Below, piece after piece: positions 61,468 through 64,000 of a stretch of DNA of 64,000 nucleotides. Made by a program: the position numbers and the translations under genes. The notes below the pieces were generated by a model. It was not told the origin of the DNA. It did no database searches and was given only the letters and a program-made list of their open reading frames with translations. This stretch comes from Nonomuraea spiralis (lineage in GTDB: Bacteria > Actinomycetota > Actinomycetes > Streptosporangiales > Streptosporangiaceae), in contig NZ_BMRC01000041.1 of assembly GCF_014648435.1 (NCBI RefSeq), forward strand, positions 1-64,000, in the 5' to 3' direction. Numbering within the stretch: position 1 is the stretch's first letter; the number at the start of each line of letters is the position of its first letter.

Positions 61468-63468
61468 TTAACCGCGATGGCTCTCTTCGGGTGGACGAGT
61501 CCCCCCGACAGCATGTTTCAAACTCTCAATGACGTTTCCGGCCTGGACGTTAAGGCGCTCGGATTCGTTCGCTTCCCAAGGCGGGGTCATGCCAGCTGCG
61601 GCAGCACGGCTGTGTGCATCATCGATCTGTGCCACCAAATCTCTCGTGAACGACTCGATCTGGTCCAGCAGATAGCGTATGTATGCCTTCTTTTTCTCGG
61701 CGCGTTCGCGGTCGCTGGGCGGCGGCGCGGCACGCAACAGCGGCTGCTGGGTCTGTCTGCCGGGTGGGGGTGCGGATGAAGGTGCAGTGTTCGGAGGTTT
61801 GGGCAGGCGCACTCCCGTGCCCTTTGGGAACGCGTCGTCGAACCACGCTTGATCGGCGACCTTGCCGGCGGCGTCTGCGTGCCCGAAATGGTCGACACGA
61901 CGCGGAGCACGGCCTTCCTCCATCGCAGCGGCCATCTCGCGCATCAGCCCAACTGCCGGCGCCCGTCGGGCGTTCATAGCGGCCAGCACGTCCGGGATGC
62001 CGCGCCGGGCCCGGACGCTGGCCACGGGCTCGTTGTCCGCGCCGCGGTTGGTCTGGGCGGCCATCGAGCCGCGATCGGCGTCGGCGAGCTTGAACGCGGC
62101 TAACCACTGCGGCGCTCGATAACGGAGCAGCTCATCGAACGCGTCGTCGTCTTTGTCCGCGAGAGCCAGCAACCGCACGGCGCTCTTGCCGCTGAGGGCG
62201 ACGCCGAGCCGGGCGTTGGCGACCGGGACGGTCTTGTCGTCCACGCGCGGGTTCCACGCCTCCGGCCAGCTCACCGAGCACAATGCAGAGTAGGCCCGCA
62301 ATCGCTCAGTCGTGTGCTGCGAGTTCAGTTGCTCGCGCTCGGGCTCGGCCATCGCCTTGCGGATCAAAGGACGACGGCGGTTGTCTCCGGCGACGGGGAA
62401 GAACTGCGCGAGCAACAGCATGCAGCGCAGGTCCCGCTGCTCGCAGACGCCAGCATCGGGTGAACACTCAGGCAATCGCCTAATCGGCAGGTCTCCTGCA
62501 AGCACCCCAAACACGATGTCGTCGAGAATCCCTGCAGCCCGGTACTCCTCCAGGACACGGCGGCCAATCGCCCGGTCCTGGTTGATCGCCGTGAATCCCA
62601 GGTTCGCGTGGATGTGGTCGCGCCGGTTTCCGGCCTGCACCGTTTGGTACAGCAGCTCGGGCTTGGTGCATCCGACAACGAGCCGGGCCTCGACGACGGC
62701 GACCTGGAGCGCCAGCCGCGCTGGATGCTCGTCTGAATCGGCATGTCCCAGCTCAGCATTGCGCTCGGCCGTCCACAACCGCAGGGCATGTGTCACATCC
62801 GGTGCCGTGAGCAGCGCCGTCTGGTCGGTGCTCAGGATTTGATGTCGACTCTTGGTCCGGTTGTTGCCCTTGACGGTGGGCCAGGCCCAGAAATCGCCCT
62901 CCGGGGTGCGATAGACCTGGGCAACCATCATGCAGAGGTCCTCCTGCCCGTTCAGCAGGAGGTCGGCAGTGAGATCGTAGCCGCGGCGGCCGTCGCCCTC
63001 GGCGAGCAGTTCCGCGGAGCGGCCGATCACCTCGACGACGCGGTTGGCACTCGTCATCGTCACGCTCAGCGCGGCTGTCGGCTTGCCATCCCGACCACGC
63101 CAGACCTCGATGGGCGGAAGCATCCACTTTGCGGTAGCCGAGGCCGGGTCGGCCGGAGAAGCCCAGCAGGTGTCGTTGCGCTCGTTGCGTTCCCAGGTGC
63201 TGCCAGCGCAGCCAAACAGCCGCAGGGAAAGCTCCAGGGCTGCTTCGCCGCCGACGCGAACGGAACGCAGGCGGGTAGGGTCGATTCGCTCACGGCCACG
63301 TTCGTTAGTAATTAGTCGTTCGACCGGCTCGGCGGTGTAGGTGAAGGCGGTAGTCAGCGCTTCAGGGGGCGCGTTGATGCCGTCGGTAGCCAGGGCGGCC
63401 TCGACCAGGCGGCTGACGGTTTCGGGTGGGTGCGGATCCGGGTACTCGGATAACGATTCATTGATCAC
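61468..63468 (-). CDS. Unrecognised protein, 666 aa
   Basis: I do not recognise this 666-aa soluble protein. Residues about 20-180 look like a mixed alpha/beta domain (RIDPTRLRSVRVGGEAALEL, then WMLPPIEVWRGRDGKP and VTMTSANRVVEVIGRSAELL). Residues about 240-330 contain HPARLALQVAVVEARLVVG and NLGFTAINQDRAIGRRVLEE. The last 150 residues include a Pro/Gln-rich linker (about 560-590) and a Lys/Arg-rich helical end (SDRERAEKKKAYIRYLLDQI). There is no P-loop or membrane helix. A CSPDAGVCEQRDLRC cluster near residue 350 could bind metal. The start is GTG 63468 behind AGGAG at somewhat long spacing. It is a single-gene unit facing the transposase remnant. Confidence 0.7.
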   Translation of the reverse strand: MINESLSEYPDPHPPETVSRLVEAALATDGINAPPEALTTAFTYTAEPVERLITNERGRERIDPTRLRSVRVGGEAALELSLRLFGCAGSTWERNERNDTCWASPADPASATAKWMLPPIEVWRGRDGKPTAALSVTMTSANRVVEVIGRSAELLAEGDGRRGYDLTADLLLNGQEDLCMMVAQVYRTPEGDFWAWPTVKGNNRTKSRHQILSTDQTALLTAPDVTHALRLWTAERNAELGHADSDEHPARLALQVAVVEARLVVGCTKPELLYQTVQAGNRRDHIHANLGFTAINQDRAIGRRVLEEYRAAGILDDIVFGVLAGDLPIRRLPECSPDAGVCEQRDLRCMLLLAQFFPVAGDNRRRPLIRKAMAEPEREQLNSQHTTERLRAYSALCSVSWPEAWNPRVDDKTVPVANARLGVALSGKSAVRLLALADKDDDAFDELLRYRAPQWLAAFKLADADRGSMAAQTNRGADNEPVASVRARRGIPDVLAAMNARRAPAVGLMREMAAAMEEGRAPRRVDHFGHADAAGKVADQAWFDDAFPKGTGVRLPKPPNTAPSSAPPPGRQTQQPLLRAAPPPSDRERAEKKKAYIRYLLDQIESFTRDLVAQIDDAHSRAAAAGMTPPWEANESERLNVQAGNVIESLKHAVGGTRPPEESHRG

Positions 63469-63927
63469 GGTTCGAGAGACTCCTGGTGCATAGAGTGAGT
63501 AGATGGCGAGATGCTACACAAATTGGCTGCGTAGAGTCTTGGATTCGTGACGGATCGCTTCTAACGCGGCGTGGCGCGACTGCGGCTTGCGGTATGGGGC
63601 GGAGAGGTGGGGTGCACACACGCGGAGCAGGAAACCGCGGGAGTGTGTACCGATGCAGTTGGTCGAGTGGTTTGACGGCGGGGGGCCGACCAGGACGTTG
63701 CCGGATGGTTGTAGGTGCACGAGGAGCGGTGGACGACGCGCTCGCTCCTGGTGCGGGGGCATGGGACTGAACTGGTCGTAGATTCTGCCGAGCGCCAAGG
63801 CGACCGCGACCCGTCCGCCAATTGGGCCAAGCGTTGGAGCCTCGCGGCCGCCTGAATCACCTCAAGACCGCCGACTCCTCTTGAGGAGGGCAGAGGAAGT
63901 GATCAGCAAAGACGTACGCTCGGTGTT
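63469..63927. other. Intergenic region before the cutA-like gene
   Basis: About 460 bases. Overlapping frames on both strands exist at 63514-63860, but none has a good start signal or a recognisable product. The sequence should contain divergent promoters for the 666-aa gene and the cutA-like gene. Confidence 0.35.
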
Positions 63928-64000
63928 ATGACCCGCCATGTCGAGGTTCACGTGACCGCTGACAGTCGTGATGAGGCTGAGCGCATCGTCAACGTGGCGG
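63928..64000 (+). CDS. cutA: CutA-like protein, 5' end only
   Basis: The window ends 24 codons into this gene. The visible residues, MTRHVEVHVTADSRDEAERI then VNVA, match the first strand and helix of the CutA1 family (a small trimeric protein linked to divalent-cation tolerance), where a strand ending in T-x-D-S/x and a helix starting with E-A follow the start. With so little sequence the call is tentative. Confidence 0.45.
   Translation, partial: MTRHVEVHVTADSRDEAERIVNVA

Noticed and set aside
63514..63860. Overlapping short frames on both strands near the window end
   Set aside because: None has a ribosome binding site or natural-looking composition; the evidence does not favour either strand.

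Overview
The window is very GC-rich, uses GTG and TTG starts freely, and carries actinomycete hallmarks: a Wbl-type regulator, a DUF2637 membrane protein, Prim-Pol replication genes, a septal-type FtsK transfer protein and a Pgl/BREX type 2 locus. It looks like the chromosome of a filamentous actinobacterium. Streptosporangiales (Nonomuraea-like) is my best guess, held weakly. Almost the whole window is accessory DNA.

Region 1 (about 0.2-5.5 kb) holds small genes, a divergent NDPK-like protein, a double-winged-helix GntR regulator, an APH-fold kinase and a convergent HEAT-repeat protein. Region 2 (5.8-16.75 kb) is the core of an actinomycete integrative and conjugative element (AICE). A divergent XRE-type regulator with a tandem-site control region faces a run of tiny Cys-rich and membrane proteins, a Wbl protein, the DUF2637 protein and the FtsK/Tra translocase. 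An octamer-repeat array follows directly (candidate transfer locus), then Prim-Pol, a helicase-like ATPase, an excisionase and a tyrosine integrase, closed by a strong terminator. Four intercistronic hairpins with related loops recur through this element.

Region 3 (17.1-22.8 kb) is a tightly coupled three-gene operon: a 1594-aa caspase/HSP90-like ATPase/winged-helix-repeat protein, a zinc-ribbon protein and a membrane protein. This is a candidate suicide-type immune system. A pentapeptide-repeat/membrane pair and transposase debris follow.

Region 4 (24.9-39.7 kb) is a second defence cassette bracketed by two imperfect direct copies of a tRNA-Arg(CCT) 3' half plus about 90 bp of adjoining sequence. 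Its genes are an unknown 252-aa protein, a UvrD-like helicase, a NERD-pseudokinase-kinase-ATPase fusion, an unknown 548-aa protein, and a 1634-aa protein with a possible nuclease motif and a HerA-like ATPase. I recognise no complete described system here. The last three genes recall the kinase/HerA half of MADS or the DndFGH layout, but no modification gene is present. This is the strongest candidate for something undescribed.

Region 5 (40.3-58.35 kb) is a complete type 2 BREX (Pgl) operon, pglW-pglX-pglY-pglZ-brxD-brxHI, with overlapping or near-overlapping genes. The centre of pglX is visibly more AT-rich than its surroundings and contains a G7 tract. Region 6 (58.35-64 kb) holds sparse DNA with palindromes, an XRE regulator, a broken transposase, an unrecognised 666-aa protein and the start of a cutA-like gene cut by the window edge.

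All functions are inferred from motifs read by eye. No database search was run.
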